Below are positions 26,376-35,372 of a stretch of DNA of 64,000 nt, piece after piece. Each line of letters opens with the position of its first letter. The first letter of the stretch is position 1. The DNA is from Hyphomonadaceae bacterium (GTDB lineage Bacteria; Pseudomonadota; Alphaproteobacteria; Caulobacterales; Aquidulcibacteraceae): NCBI GenBank assembly GCA_022843225.1, contig JALHOC010000009.1, forward strand, positions 1 to 64,000, in the 5' to 3' direction. A program made the position numbers and the translations under genes. The notes under the pieces are model-generated. The model was not told where the DNA came from, made no database searches, and saw nothing but the letters and a program-made list of their open reading frames with translations.

Positions 26376-26483
26376 TCAGTGCATCGTCGTGAAGAAAACG
26401 ATGCCCACGCACAAGAACACGACACCCAGAGAAATCCATAAAACGACCGGTGCGGCTGGCGCCGGCTTTTTCTCGTCACTCAT
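26376..26483 (-). CDS. 35-aa single-pass membrane peptide in the suf operon
   Basis: Too short for the ORF track. On the minus strand it reads MSDEKKPAPAAPVVLWISLG and continues as a hydrophobic helix (VVFLCVGIVFFTT), ending MH. AGGGAG lies 6-8 nt before the ATG, and the stop is 4 nt before the sufA ATG, so it is well placed for translation between sufT and sufA. The charged N-terminus, Pro/Ala spacer and one membrane span suggest a small membrane peptide; function unknown. Confidence 0.75.
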   Translation of the reverse strand: MSDEKKPAPAAPVVLWISLGVVFLCVGIVFFTTMH

Positions 26484-26494
26484 GATCGTCTCCC

Positions 26495-26848
26495 TCACAA
26501 CATGTTCAGCTCAAGCTTGGCTTCATCGCTCATCCGCGCGGGCGTCCATGGCGGATCGAACACCAGGTTCACCTTCGCCCCCGCCACGCCTTCGACCTTG
26601 CGTGCGGCGTCCTCGACCCAGCCGGGCATCTCGCCGGCTACCGGGCAGCCCGGCGCCGTTAACGTCATGTCGATATCGACATGGCCGTCGTCATTGATAT
26701 CGACCTTATAGATGAGGCCGAGTTCATAGATATCAACCGGGATCTCCGGATCGAACACGGTTTTGAAGGCCGTGACGAGGTCATCGGTGATGCGGTCCAG
26801 CTCGGCTTGGGGCAGAGCAGTGGTCGGTGAAACAGCGCCGTCCATCAT
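26495..26848 (-). CDS. sufT: SufT / MIP18-family Fe-S maturation protein (DUF59)
   Basis: 117 aa with the DUF59 signature DPEIPVDIYELGLIYKVDI (about residues 33-51) and MTLTAPGCPVAGEMP (about 61-75), whose Cys may bind metal or cluster. Family members assist the maturation of iron-sulfur proteins. It lies 1-2 bp downstream of sufS, and the 35-aa peptide and sufA follow. Confidence 0.94.
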   Translation of the reverse strand: MMDGAVSPTTALPQAELDRITDDLVTAFKTVFDPEIPVDIYELGLIYKVDINDDGHVDIDMTLTAPGCPVAGEMPGWVEDAARKVEGVAGAKVNLVFDPPWTPARMSDEAKLELNML

Positions 26849-26849
26849 G

Positions 26850-28061
26850 TCAACTCAGCAATTTCCGAGCCTTGTGCAAGGCTTCGACGAACACATCAAC
26901 TTCCTCATGTGTATTATAGCACGCAAAACTCGCGCGCGCCGTAGCGCTTACCCCGAGGCGCTGCATGAGCGGCTGTGCACAATGATGGCCCGCCCGCACG
27001 GCGACGCCTTGGCGGTCCAGGATTTGCGCCACGTCGTGCGGATGCGCACCCTCGATATTGAAGGCCACGATCGCGCCCTTGTCGCGCGCCTCGCCATAGA
27101 GTTTTACCCAGTTCAGCGATCGCAACCCATCCATGGCGTAGTCGCGCAGGGCGGCTTCATGCGCCTCTATGGCGGGGCGATCCTGGGCAGCAAACCATTC
27201 TATCGCCGCGCCCAAGCCAATCGCTTCTAGAATCGGCGGCGTCCCGGCCTCGAAGCGATGCGGCGGCTCGTTGTAGGTGACGCGACCCTGCTCGACGATG
27301 TCGATCATCTCGCCGCCACCCTCGAACGGCGCCAACGCTGCGAGGCGATCGAGTTTGCCGTAAAGCACACCTATGCCTGTCGGCCCATAGAGCTTGTGAC
27401 CGGTGAAGACGTAGAAATCGAGATCGAGCGCTTGCACATCGACATTGCCATGCACGACAGCTTGGCAACCATCGAGCAACACCGGAACGCCTTTAGCATG
27501 CGCGATATCAACAATCCGCCGCGCTGGAGTCTTCACGCCCAGCACATTCGACATGTGCGTCAGCGCCACCATCTTCGTACGCGGCGTGATCAAGGCGTCC
27601 AATGCCTCAAGATCGATGCCGCCATCGTCGTCAATATCGAGCCACTTCAAAACAGCGCCTCTGCGCTCACGTAGAAAGTGCCATGGAACGATGTTAGAGT
27701 GATGCTCCATCACCGAGAGCACAATCTCGTCGCCTGACTTCACGTCAATCCCGGCGGCGACGATATTGATCGCCTGTGTCCCGCCCTTGGTGAAGACGAT
27801 GCTCTCTGGCGTCGGGGCATTAATGAAATGCTGCACGCGCGCGCGCGCCTGCTCGAACGCCTCCGTGGTTTCGTTCGCCAGCGTGTGAAGGCCGCGATGC
27901 ACATTGGCGTATTGGCCGCGCATGGCGCCGGCCATGGCCTCGATCACGGCTTCGGGCTTCTGCGCGCTGGCGGCGTTATCGAGATACACAAGCGGGCGTC
28001 CGTTCACCTGCCGCGACAGGATCGGGAAGTGCGCGCGGGTCGCTTGGACATCAAACCTCAT
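26850..28061 (-). CDS. sufS: Cysteine desulfurase SufS (group II)
   Basis: Takes sulfur from cysteine and delivers it to SufBCD, usually through SufE or SufU. 403 aa from ATG 28061, overlapping the sufD stop as ATGA. The PLP lysine is in FTGHKLYGPTGIGVLYG (about residue 225) and the catalytic cysteine in RAGHHCAQPLMQRLG (about 360), the group II signature. No sufE or sufU is seen in this operon. Confidence 0.97.
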   Translation of the reverse strand: MRFDVQATRAHFPILSRQVNGRPLVYLDNAASAQKPEAVIEAMAGAMRGQYANVHRGLHTLANETTEAFEQARARVQHFINAPTPESIVFTKGGTQAINIVAAGIDVKSGDEIVLSVMEHHSNIVPWHFLRERRGAVLKWLDIDDDGGIDLEALDALITPRTKMVALTHMSNVLGVKTPARRIVDIAHAKGVPVLLDGCQAVVHGNVDVQALDLDFYVFTGHKLYGPTGIGVLYGKLDRLAALAPFEGGGEMIDIVEQGRVTYNEPPHRFEAGTPPILEAIGLGAAIEWFAAQDRPAIEAHEAALRDYAMDGLRSLNWVKLYGEARDKGAIVAFNIEGAHPHDVAQILDRQGVAVRAGHHCAQPLMQRLGVSATARASFACYNTHEEVDVFVEALHKARKLLS

Positions 28062-28927
28062 GGCGCGCCTCGCAACCAAGCCGAGGCGCGCGCTTCGATC
28101 TCGGCGCGCACATCCGGCGGCGCCCAATCGGGCAGAGCTTCCAACAGGAACGCCTCGGTCAAGAGCGCGCGCGCCTCAGCCTCGGGCACCCCGCGCGAGC
28201 GCAGATAGAAGAGAGGTCCTTCGTTGAGACCTCCTGCGGTGTTGCCATGCGCGCAGGCAACATCGTCAGCATGGATCATCAGCTCTGGCTTGGCGAAAAT
28301 CTCTGCGCCCTCCTCCAGCAGCATGCCGTGGTGATATTGGCGCGCATCGGTCTTCTGCGCCGCGCGTTCGACCAAAATCTTGCCCTGAAACACGCCGCGC
28401 CCGCCTTTGCGCGCGACGCCTTTGATCAGCTGGTTTGTTTTCCCACCATGCGCTTTGTGCGTGACGACCGACGTGAGATCGGCGTGACGCCCCTCGGCGC
28501 ACAGATAGACGCCGTTCAGCTCCACTTCCGCGCCTTCGCCTGCCACGTCCACGTGGGTTTCGATGCGCGCAAGCTTGCCGCCTTCGGCGATGATAAACTG
28601 GCGGAACACAGCGCCAGCTTCCAAGCGGACGCGGCACGATGATAGAGCGACGCTATCGCCGCGCTGCAACACAATTCGATGATACGCGCCGCCCGCGCCG
28701 ACGATGATGCTCTCGGCGCGCGGCGCGAACCCTTCCGGCTCAACATAGTCAACAACGACGTCTTTCTCGCCTCCAGAGAGAACGCGTTCCGTGAACGCGG
28801 TCGCACCGCGCGCCAAACGCTCGATGATCTCGCCATCGCCGACCATTGGCGTCGACGCGCCGTCAAGCGCGCGCGCGAGGTCAGAATATCTCCAAGCCTC
28901 TACGCGGCGAGTGGGCAGCGTGTTCAT
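28058..28927 (-). CDS. sufD: Fe-S cluster assembly protein SufD (short form)
   Basis: SufB paralogue that pairs with SufB in the SufBC2D scaffold. The C-terminal signature FYLRSRGVPEAEARALLTEAFL is clear, as is the beta-helix core with YHHGMLLEEGAEIFAKPELMIHADDVACAHGNTAGGLN. At 289 aa it is much shorter than E. coli SufD (423 aa), mostly by lacking the N-terminal helical domain. ATG 28927 overlaps the sufC stop (TGATG); a GTG one codon earlier is also possible. Confidence 0.94.
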   Translation of the reverse strand: MNTLPTRRVEAWRYSDLARALDGASTPMVGDGEIIERLARGATAFTERVLSGGEKDVVVDYVEPEGFAPRAESIIVGAGGAYHRIVLQRGDSVALSSCRVRLEAGAVFRQFIIAEGGKLARIETHVDVAGEGAEVELNGVYLCAEGRHADLTSVVTHKAHGGKTNQLIKGVARKGGRGVFQGKILVERAAQKTDARQYHHGMLLEEGAEIFAKPELMIHADDVACAHGNTAGGLNEGPLFYLRSRGVPEAEARALLTEAFLLEALPDWAPPDVRAEIEARASAWLRGAP

Positions 28928-29676
28928 CACGCCGCCGCTTTCAGATACTTGTCATAGCCTTCGCGCTCCAATTCGAGCGCGAGTTCGGGCCCGCCGGTTT
29001 TGGCGATGCGCCCGCGCGCGAGCACGTGAACTTTATCGGGCTCTATGTAGTCTAACAGCCGCTGATAGTGCGTGATCACGAGCAACCCACGATCAGGCGC
29101 ACGAGACGCGTTCACATTCTCCGCCACCAATTTCAGCGCATCGATATCGAGGCCGGAATCGGTTTCATCCAGAATGGCGAAGCGCGGTTGCAGCACCGCC
29201 ATTTGCAGCGCCTCAAACCGCTTCTTCTCACCTCCCGAGAAGCCGACGTTCAATGGCCGCTTCAGCATCTCCTCGCTGATATTGAGCGCTGCCGCCTTTT
29301 CGCGCAGCAGCTTCAGCAAAGCCGGCGACGACATCGGATCTTCCCCCCGCGCCTTCCGCTGGGCATTCAGCGCGGCTTTCAGGAACGCGATCGCCGATAG
29401 CCCGGGAATCTCCACCGGATATTGAAACGACAGAAACAAACCCTGCGCCGCGCGCGCTTCCGGCTCTAGCGCGAGCAAATCAACACCGCTCAATCTGGCT
29501 GTCCCCTTCCTGACCTCGTATCCGTCGCGTCCGCTCAGCGCATAGGCCAATGTCGATTTGCCTGAGCCATTGGGGCCCATGATGGCGTGCGTTTCGCCAG
29601 CGGGCACCGATAAGGTCAGTCCCTTGATGATCTCGGCATCGCCGATCGTGACGTGCAGATCCTTCACCTCAAACAC
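28927..29676 (-). CDS. sufC: SufC ATPase of the SufBCD complex
   Basis: ABC-type ATPase driving cluster assembly. 249 aa. Walker A GPNGSGKST (about residues 36-44), signature GFSGGEKKR (about 150), Walker B FAILDETDSGLD (about 172). GTG 29676 is chosen over the longer track ORF, because AAGGG sits 8 nt before it and the protein then begins MFEVKDLHV, the standard SufC start. It overlaps the upstream membrane protein gene by 8 bp. Confidence 0.96.
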   Translation of the reverse strand: MFEVKDLHVTIGDAEIIKGLTLSVPAGETHAIMGPNGSGKSTLAYALSGRDGYEVRKGTARLSGVDLLALEPEARAAQGLFLSFQYPVEIPGLSAIAFLKAALNAQRKARGEDPMSSPALLKLLREKAAALNISEEMLKRPLNVGFSGGEKKRFEALQMAVLQPRFAILDETDSGLDIDALKLVAENVNASRAPDRGLLVITHYQRLLDYIEPDKVHVLARGRIAKTGGPELALELEREGYDKYLKAAA

Positions 29677-29965
29677 GCAGTTTGCCCTTCTCGTAATCGG
29701 CGACGCAATTGACGTGATCGCCCTTCTTGTGTGTGGCGCGGATGAGGCCGAGCGCGGAACCGAACGCACCAATCCCGAACGCGGCGATGCCCTTTACGGC
29801 GAGGCCGATTGAGGCGAGCCACGCTCCGAACGCGCCGCTCGCGCCGAGCCCAGCGACAAACCCTGCCAACACCAGCCAGCCTTTCCAATGCACCGGCGCC
29901 ATGCCGGCGCGCATCGACCCCAACGGAAAGCACCGTGCGAACCAGACCTCCTGCGTCAAGGACAT
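29669..29965 (-). CDS. Hypothetical membrane protein within the suf operon
   Basis: 98 aa from ATG 29965. After a short N-terminus (MSLTQEVWFARCFPLG) there are one long or two shorter hydrophobic Gly/Ala-rich segments between about residues 28 and 72, and a basic tail (THKKGDHVNCVADYEKGKLRV). No family recognised. It overlaps sufC downstream by 8 bp and the lipoprotein gene upstream by 10 bp, so it is firmly inside the operon. Confidence 0.72.
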   Translation of the reverse strand: MSLTQEVWFARCFPLGSMRAGMAPVHWKGWLVLAGFVAGLGASGAFGAWLASIGLAVKGIAAFGIGAFGSALGLIRATHKKGDHVNCVADYEKGKLRV

Positions 29966-30435
29966 GGGCTTGCGCTCCATTGTCCAGCAGCCTCGCCGCG
30001 CGCGCATTGCTGGCGGCGATACGCGTTGACCGGATACCAGCCCTCGGGCGGCTCGCGCCGAAACTCGACGCGCACATGCGCTGCCGAAACGGAATCATCC
30101 AACAAGCCCGTGCTCGCGACATCGGCCACAGCGTCATCACCGATTTCGCGAACGCTAAGGCTAATGTTTGCGGCTTCAGACACTTCCGGTCCCAAGAGCG
30201 GCGCGACGGCTTCGTAAACTGTCGGCGCGCCGAACACGCCTATTTCGCTTGGCTCAATGGCGACGAACTGATCGTTCGCCGCACTGAGAAGCTCTGGAGC
30301 CACAGGCGGCAGGTTTGGCGCTGTCGCCGGTTGTGCAACGGTTGCGGGCGTTTCCGAAACGGGCGCTTGCGCTGGTTGGTTACAAGCAGTGAGCACTGCA
30401 CCTGCAACCACAATGAGGAGAACTTGTCGCATCAT
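29956..30435 (-). CDS. Hypothetical lipoprotein within the suf operon
   Basis: About 159 aa starting MMRQVLLIVVAGAVLTACNQ: a lipoprotein signal with lipobox LTAC at about residue 19. A Pro/Ala/Thr-rich linker follows, then a compact domain with FVAIEPSEIGVFGAPTVYEAV and AHVRVEFRREPPEGWYPVNAYRRQQC. A GAGG sequence lies about 6-8 nt upstream. No family recognised. It lies 8 bp after the larger lipoprotein gene and may share its function. Confidence 0.78.
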   Translation of the reverse strand: MMRQVLLIVVAGAVLTACNQPAQAPVSETPATVAQPATAPNLPPVAPELLSAANDQFVAIEPSEIGVFGAPTVYEAVAPLLGPEVSEAANISLSVREIGDDAVADVASTGLLDDSVSAAHVRVEFRREPPEGWYPVNAYRRQQCARGEAAGQWSASPCP

Positions 30436-30442
30436 GGCAGCC

Positions 30443-31147
30443 TCACTTTGTAGCAGGATCATCAGGCGGGCCGTCGGTCCAGATTCCCGCCACCGCCGGA
30501 TCGCCGCAATACTGCGCTTGCGCCTCTTCAAGTGTTTGGGCGCCCAGCACAGGCGTTCCAATCAGACGGCACGTGGGCGCCGCACCGGTCGCCTCTATCG
30601 CGGTCTCGACTGTTGCGATGAGCGTGAGACCGCCCGGTTCCACATCAAAGAATTCGACGGCCCAAGACGCGGCGCTCGAGCGCGCGGGAACCGCCAACAG
30701 GCCAGTCGCCGATGGCCCCCAGCCGATCCCGTTGATCTCACCCAATTTCGTGTAAGTGGCCTCCGGGCCAGCCGCATAGACGGCCCACGTCGTGTTGACG
30801 TTGCCGGCCATCAACGGGATGAGTAGGTCTGGTTGGCTATCGCCATTCAGATCCGCGAGCGTGGGAATGAAGGACGACGCTTCCGAAGCCTCTTGGATAA
30901 GCTGCCCGCCCTCGCCACCCGCAACGATCTGAACCTCCGTGGTGCCTTCGCTGGAGGAAACAAGAAGCGCATGCAGCATGGGCTCCTGCGTCAGCACGCA
31001 GCCTTCGGTCGCCGTGGATGCATCCTCGACTTCTTCGCACATCGGATAAAGCGAGAGATCGTAAACCGTCGGCCCAGATGTGTTCTGCTGCGTACAGGCC
31101 GCTAGGCCCAAGGCCCCTGCGACCGCAATGACGTAAATGTGTTTCAT
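30443..31147 (-). CDS. Hypothetical lipoprotein with one FG-GAP/VCBS-like segment
   Basis: 234 aa starting MKHIYVIAVAGALGLAACTQ, a lipoprotein signal with lipobox LAAC. Residues about 95-115 contain TLADLNGDSQPDLLIPLM, which resembles a single calcium-binding FG-GAP/VCBS repeat; the remainder is beta-rich and has four further cysteines. No enzyme motif. It lies between a small membrane protein gene and a second lipoprotein gene in the suf operon. Confidence 0.8.
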   Translation of the reverse strand: MKHIYVIAVAGALGLAACTQQNTSGPTVYDLSLYPMCEEVEDASTATEGCVLTQEPMLHALLVSSSEGTTEVQIVAGGEGGQLIQEASEASSFIPTLADLNGDSQPDLLIPLMAGNVNTTWAVYAAGPEATYTKLGEINGIGWGPSATGLLAVPARSSAASWAVEFFDVEPGGLTLIATVETAIEATGAAPTCRLIGTPVLGAQTLEEAQAQYCGDPAVAGIWTDGPPDDPATK

Positions 31148-31224
31148 GACCTATCTCCCCCCTCGCGCTCCCATTGAGCGCCTTCTTGTCGTTCGGCGGA
31201 ATGCCGCCTCCGCATTGCTCGAGC

Positions 31225-31470
31225 TTAGTAAAAAAGCGCACCGAGCGGACCTCTGCCGCTGAAGAACATCGCCGCAAAGAAGGGTGCGATACAAAATGGG
31301 GCAACTAAAAAGTAGAGCCAGAGAGGCGCAGAACCAGTTGCCAAAAGGGTCCCGAAAAACCCTGCGGCCGCAATCCAACTCAGTACGTCCCACACCCGCA
31401 GCAGAACTTCGCCACGCGCCGTCGGTTTGAACCCCCGGCCATCTTCATTACGCACGAATAGAGCGCTCAT
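31225..31470 (-). CDS. Small hypothetical membrane protein after sufB
   Basis: 81 aa from ATG 31470, which overlaps the sufB stop as ATGA. Two hydrophobic segments are visible ([18 protein letters not shown], about 28-45; [20 protein letters not shown], about 50-69). No family recognised. Tight coupling to sufB suggests co-expression with cluster assembly genes. Confidence 0.72.
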   Translation of the reverse strand: MSALFVRNEDGRGFKPTARGEVLLRVWDVLSWIAAAGFFGTLLATGSAPLWLYFLVAPFCIAPFFAAMFFSGRGPLGALFY

Positions 31471-32954
31471 CCCACGCTCCCTTCCAAGCTCACTTCCAAT
31501 AGCTTCTGCGCTTCCACCGCGAATTCCATCGGCAATTGCTGCAGCACTTCGCGCACGAACCCGTTCACCAACAGCGCCACCGCTTCCTCTTCGGGAATGC
31601 CGCGCGAGCGCAGATAAAAGAGCTGATCGTCGGACAGTTTCGTCGTTGTCGCCTCGTGCTCGAACTGCGCATCGGGCGTGCGGGTTTCGACATAAGGCAC
31701 GGTGTGCGCCGCGCACTGATCGCCGATCAGCAGCGAGTCGCATTGGGTGAAATTGCGTGCGCCCTTAGCCTTCGCATGCGCCGAGACCAAGCCGCGATAA
31801 GCGTTCGACGAACGCCCCGCCGAGATGCCCTTGGAGATGATGCGTGAACGCGTGTTGGCGCCCAGATGGATCATCTTGGTGCCGGTATCGGCCTGCTGGC
31901 GGCCATTGGTGACGGCAATGGAATAGAACTCGCCGGAGCTTTCCTCGCCGCGCAACACGCAGCTTGGATATTTCCAGGTGATCGCGGAGCCGGTTTCCAC
32001 TTGGGTCCATGAAATCTTGGACCGCTTGCCTCGGCAGTCTCCACGTTTGGTCACGAAGTTATAGATCCCGCCTTTGCCGTCGGAATCGCCGGGCCACCAA
32101 TTCTGCACGGTGGAGTATTTGATCTCCGCATCATCTAGCGCGACAAGTTCTACTACGGCGGCATGCAGCTGGTTTTCATCGCGCATCGGCGCGGTGCAGC
32201 CTTCGAGATAGGAAACGTACGCGCCCTTATCGGCGATAATGAGCGTCCGCTCGAACTGACCGGTGCCCTGTGCGTTCATACGGAAATAGGTGGACAGCTC
32301 CATCGGGCAACGCACACCAGGCGGCACGTACACGAACGACCCATCGGAGAAGACAGCGCTATTGAGGGTGGCGAAGAAATTGTCACTCGTCGGCACAACA
32401 GAGCCCAGATATTGCTTCACCAGTTCTGGATGCTCGCGGATGGCTTCGCTGATCGGGCAGAAGATCACGCCCGCCTTCGCCAATTCCGCTTTGAACGTGG
32501 TGACGACGCTCACGCTGTCGAACACCGCATCCACCGCAACCTTCGGCGCCCCCTCGACACCGAGCAGCGTTTCGGCTTCCCGCAGCGGAATGCCGAGCTT
32601 CTTGTAGGTTTCAAGAATCTCGGGTTCGACGTCTTCGATGGACTTGTATTTCGCTCCGTCCTTCGGCGCCGCATAATAGCGCGCAGCTTGATAGTCGATT
32701 GGCGGATAGTGGACGAGCGCCCAGGTTGGCTCTTCCATGGTCTGCCAGCGTTGGAACGCCTCTAAGCGCCACACCAGCATCCACTCGGGTTCATCCTTCT
32801 TGGCGGAAATGAACCGTACGATGTCTTCGTTTAACCCCGGCGGCGCGAACTCTTGCTCCACGCCGGTTATGAAGCCGTGCTTGTACTTCTCGCCTTCCAG
32901 CGCACGCGCGGCGTCGATTGTGCCGCGATCAATCGTATCTTTGACAGCGCTCAC
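31467..32954 (-). CDS. sufB: Fe-S cluster assembly scaffold SufB
   Basis: Core scaffold subunit of SufBC2D. 495 aa with the conserved blocks [46 protein letters not shown], and the C-terminal [22 protein letters not shown] and [17 protein letters not shown]. The conserved cysteine region (EGCTAP) and the beta-helix are intact. The start overlaps the cysteine desulfurase stop by 4 bp. Confidence 0.98.
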   Translation of the reverse strand: MSAVKDTIDRGTIDAARALEGEKYKHGFITGVEQEFAPPGLNEDIVRFISAKKDEPEWMLVWRLEAFQRWQTMEEPTWALVHYPPIDYQAARYYAAPKDGAKYKSIEDVEPEILETYKKLGIPLREAETLLGVEGAPKVAVDAVFDSVSVVTTFKAELAKAGVIFCPISEAIREHPELVKQYLGSVVPTSDNFFATLNSAVFSDGSFVYVPPGVRCPMELSTYFRMNAQGTGQFERTLIIADKGAYVSYLEGCTAPMRDENQLHAAVVELVALDDAEIKYSTVQNWWPGDSDGKGGIYNFVTKRGDCRGKRSKISWTQVETGSAITWKYPSCVLRGEESSGEFYSIAVTNGRQQADTGTKMIHLGANTRSRIISKGISAGRSSNAYRGLVSAHAKAKGARNFTQCDSLLIGDQCAAHTVPYVETRTPDAQFEHEATTTKLSDDQLFYLRSRGIPEEEAVALLVNGFVREVLQQLPMEFAVEAQKLLEVSLEGSVG

Positions 32955-34081
32955 GGCGAAGCGCCTTCCAGAACGCGCCGGCGCGCGGCGACCTTGGTCA
33001 GCGCGGCAAGCACGGCATCGACATCGCTGTCCTTGGATTCATGGCCGAAGCTCACGCGCAACGCGCACTTCGCAAGCGCCGGCGCGACGCCCATCGCCGT
33101 CAGAACGCGGCTCGATTTCACTTTCCCTGACGAGCACGCTGCACCCGACGAGATCGCCACGCCTTCGAGGTCCATGGCGATCACAGCGGTTTCAGCCGGA
33201 ACGCCAGCAAGCGCGAAGTTGGATGTGTTGGATAGACGTGTTGCATTTTGGCCGAACACGACCGCATCCTTCGGGAGCTTCGACTCAAAACGATCGCGCA
33301 TCGCAGCAACTCGCCGCAATTCTGTTGGCATGTCGCGCACGGCCCACTCGGCCGCGACCGCAAAACCAACGATCGCGGGCATGTTCTCCGTACCTGGCCT
33401 ACGGCCACGCTCTTGCCCGCCGCCAAAGCGCGATGTCGAGAACGGTGCCCCTGGCGCAAGCACAAGCGCGCCGGCGCCAGACGGGCCGCCGATTTTGTGC
33501 GAGGAGACGACGAGGTAGCTCGCATCAAGCTCGGCGATGCTGAGCGGGACACGCCCGAACGCTTGCGCGGCATCGACCAGGAGCAACGCACCATGTTCGC
33601 GGCACAGCGCGGCGATCTTCCTGACCGGTTGAATTACGCCGGTTTCGTTGTTCGCCAATTGCACGGCGACCAAAGCCGGCCTTGGCGCATCCGCCAGAAG
33701 CGCCGCAAGCTTTGCCAAATCGAGCGGGCCATCTGAATTGACCGGCGCGATTGTCTTCACGCCCAGCGCGCGCGTGGCATGTTCGAACAGCGCATCATGT
33801 TCAACCGCCGATAGGATCAGCGACGCTACGCCTGCGCTCGACAACACAAGATGAAGCGCTTCAGTAGCGCCTGACGTGAACACGATATTCTCCGCGCGCG
33901 CGTTCAGCATTGCCGCAAGCTGCTCACGCGCGTCCTCGATCAGCGCATGCGCGCGTCTGCCGAAGCGATGCACCGAAGAGGGATTTCCGCCCGTCGCCAA
34001 CGCGCGCGCCATCGCCACCGCCGCTTCCGCGCGCACCGGCGCGCCAGCATTGTAGTCGCAATAGATCGTGCTCTTGTTCAT
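32951..34081 (-). CDS. Cysteine desulfurase, IscS/NifS group I
   Basis: 376 aa from ATG 34081 (5 bp after iscR); the longer track ORF would overlap iscR by 31 bp. The PLP lysine is in [18 protein letters not shown] (about residue 195) and the catalytic cysteine in [15 protein letters not shown] (about 320), a group I loop distinct from that of sufS. Two cysteine desulfurases in one operon is common in alphaproteobacterial suf loci; this one sits between iscR and sufB. Confidence 0.95.
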   Translation of the reverse strand: MNKSTIYCDYNAGAPVRAEAAVAMARALATGGNPSSVHRFGRRAHALIEDAREQLAAMLNARAENIVFTSGATEALHLVLSSAGVASLILSAVEHDALFEHATRALGVKTIAPVNSDGPLDLAKLAALLADAPRPALVAVQLANNETGVIQPVRKIAALCREHGALLLVDAAQAFGRVPLSIAELDASYLVVSSHKIGGPSGAGALVLAPGAPFSTSRFGGGQERGRRPGTENMPAIVGFAVAAEWAVRDMPTELRRVAAMRDRFESKLPKDAVVFGQNATRLSNTSNFALAGVPAETAVIAMDLEGVAISSGAACSSGKVKSSRVLTAMGVAPALAKCALRVSFGHESKDSDVDAVLAALTKVAARRRVLEGASP

Positions 34082-34085
34082 CGCT

Positions 34086-34532
34086 TCATTCTGCCGCGAC
34101 ACGCGCGCTATCGCCATCGAAACGCTGCTCGAGCACGTCCGCTAGAGTCACCGACGCGAGAAATGACTGAATGCGCACGCCCATCTCGGCCCAAAGCCCG
34201 TGGGCGATGCACTTGCCTTGCTTGCCCATGCAACTCTTTTTTGAGCCATCCTCGCAGCGTGTGGTTTTGATCGGCTCGTCCACCGCCTGGATGATGTCGG
34301 CGATCGTCACCTCGGCGGCGGCGCGAGACAATCTATAGCCGCCCCCGGGGCCGCGCACGCCAGACACCAGGCCCGCCCGACGCATGCGCGCGAATAATTG
34401 CTCCAGATAGGACAGCGAAATTTCCTGCCGCCGCGCCACATCCTGAAGCGGCACGGCGCGCTCGGCCCCGCCGTGGAGCGCCAAATCCGCCATCGCCATG
34501 ACCGCGTACCGGCCTTTTGAGGTCAATCGCAT
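34086..34532 (-). CDS. iscR: Rrf2 family Fe-S regulator IscR
   Basis: 148-aa winged-helix repressor that senses cluster supply. MRLTSKGRYAVMAMADLALHG is the DNA-binding N-terminus, and C-x7-C-x5-C followed by IAHGLW (residues about 92-112) is the [2Fe-2S] ligand region. ATG 34532 has GGAAGGG about 8 nt upstream; a GTG one codon earlier is possible. It heads the suf operon, and a box matching the IscR type 1 pattern lies upstream. Confidence 0.96.
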   Translation of the reverse strand: MRLTSKGRYAVMAMADLALHGGAERAVPLQDVARRQEISLSYLEQLFARMRRAGLVSGVRGPGGGYRLSRAAAEVTIADIIQAVDEPIKTTRCEDGSKKSCMGKQGKCIAHGLWAEMGVRIQSFLASVTLADVLEQRFDGDSARVAAE

Positions 34533-34616
34533 CACAAGCCCTTCCGCGACACTCGCACGGCCCCAATTTGTCGTGTTAGAAGCCGCCCCCGCTCTCGGGG
34601 ATGGGCTTCAGCTAAG

Positions 34617-34637
34617 ATGCCCTAGTGTTTTGGTCAA
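34617..34637 (-). promoter_or_regulatory. Probable IscR-binding (type 1-like) box upstream of iscR-suf
   Basis: On the minus strand TTGACCAAAACACTAGGGCAT. Compared by eye with the enterobacterial type 1 consensus YYGACTRWWWYAGTCRRSTAT it agrees at 17 of 21 positions. TTGACC can also act as the -35 element, so cluster-loaded IscR would block transcription of its own operon. A clear -10 is not visible (TAGCTG at the right spacing). It lies about 85 bp before the iscR start. Confidence 0.7.
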
Positions 34638-34676
34638 GAATTAGCCGCGCAGTTTTGGCGGTCGGGATCCCATTGA

Positions 34677-35366
34677 ATGCCAGAAGTGATTTTTCCGGGT
34701 GCCGCCGGGCGGGTTGAAGGTCGCTATCAGGAGCCGCCCAAGGAGGGCGCACCGATCGCACTCATTCTACACGGGCACCCCCGCGCGGGCGGCTCGATGC
34801 AGGATCGGGTGACCGTCCAGCTCTATAAACTGTTCTGCGAGAACGGCTTCGGCGTACTGCGGTTCAATTTTCGCGGCATCGGACGCAGCCAGGGCGTATT
34901 CGACAACGGCATGGGTGAATTGTCCGACGCCGCCTCCGCCCTCGATTACCTGCAGAGCATGAACCCTAACGCCGAGCAATGCTGGGTCGGCGGCTATTCA
35001 TTTGGCGCCTGGATCGGCCTTCAGCTGCTAATGCGCCGGCCTGAGATTGATGGGTTTATCGCGGTCGCGCCGCCCGCCAACCATTACGATCTCTCGTTCC
35101 TGGCCCCGTGCCCGGCCTCAGGGGTGATCATCTACGGCACCCGCGACAGCGTCACGACCGCCTCCGATATGGAACGCGTCATCAGCCGCATCCGCACGCA
35201 AAAGAACATCAAGGTCGATGGCCAAGCCGTCGAAGGCGCCGACCACTTCTTCCGTGGTCGCGACCCCGGCGAGGATCACCTTGCGGACGTTGAACGCCAC
35301 GCGCGCCAATATCTCGAGCGCCGCCTGGCCGGGCCGCCTCGGCCGCCGATGCCGAGTAAGCGCTAA
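34677..35366 (+). CDS. Alpha/beta hydrolase family protein
   Basis: 229 aa. HGHPRAGGSMQD is the oxyanion segment, GYSFGAWIGL carries the nucleophile Ser (about residue 108), GTRDSVTT the acid Asp (about 155) and GADHFF the catalytic His (about 182). Relatives are annotated dienelactone hydrolase-like or DUF of the alpha/beta fold; the substrate is unknown. Divergent from iscR. Confidence 0.9.
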   Translation: MPEVIFPGAAGRVEGRYQEPPKEGAPIALILHGHPRAGGSMQDRVTVQLYKLFCENGFGVLRFNFRGIGRSQGVFDNGMGELSDAASALDYLQSMNPNAEQCWVGGYSFGAWIGLQLLMRRPEIDGFIAVAPPANHYDLSFLAPCPASGVIIYGTRDSVTTASDMERVISRIRTQKNIKVDGQAVEGADHFFRGRDPGEDHLADVERHARQYLERRLAGPPRPPMPSKR

Positions 35367-35372
35367 ACTGAT

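Noticed and set aside
26372-26479. Longer sufA start in the track (156 aa)
   Set aside because: The extra 36 residues are the out-of-frame reading of the small 35-aa membrane peptide gene.
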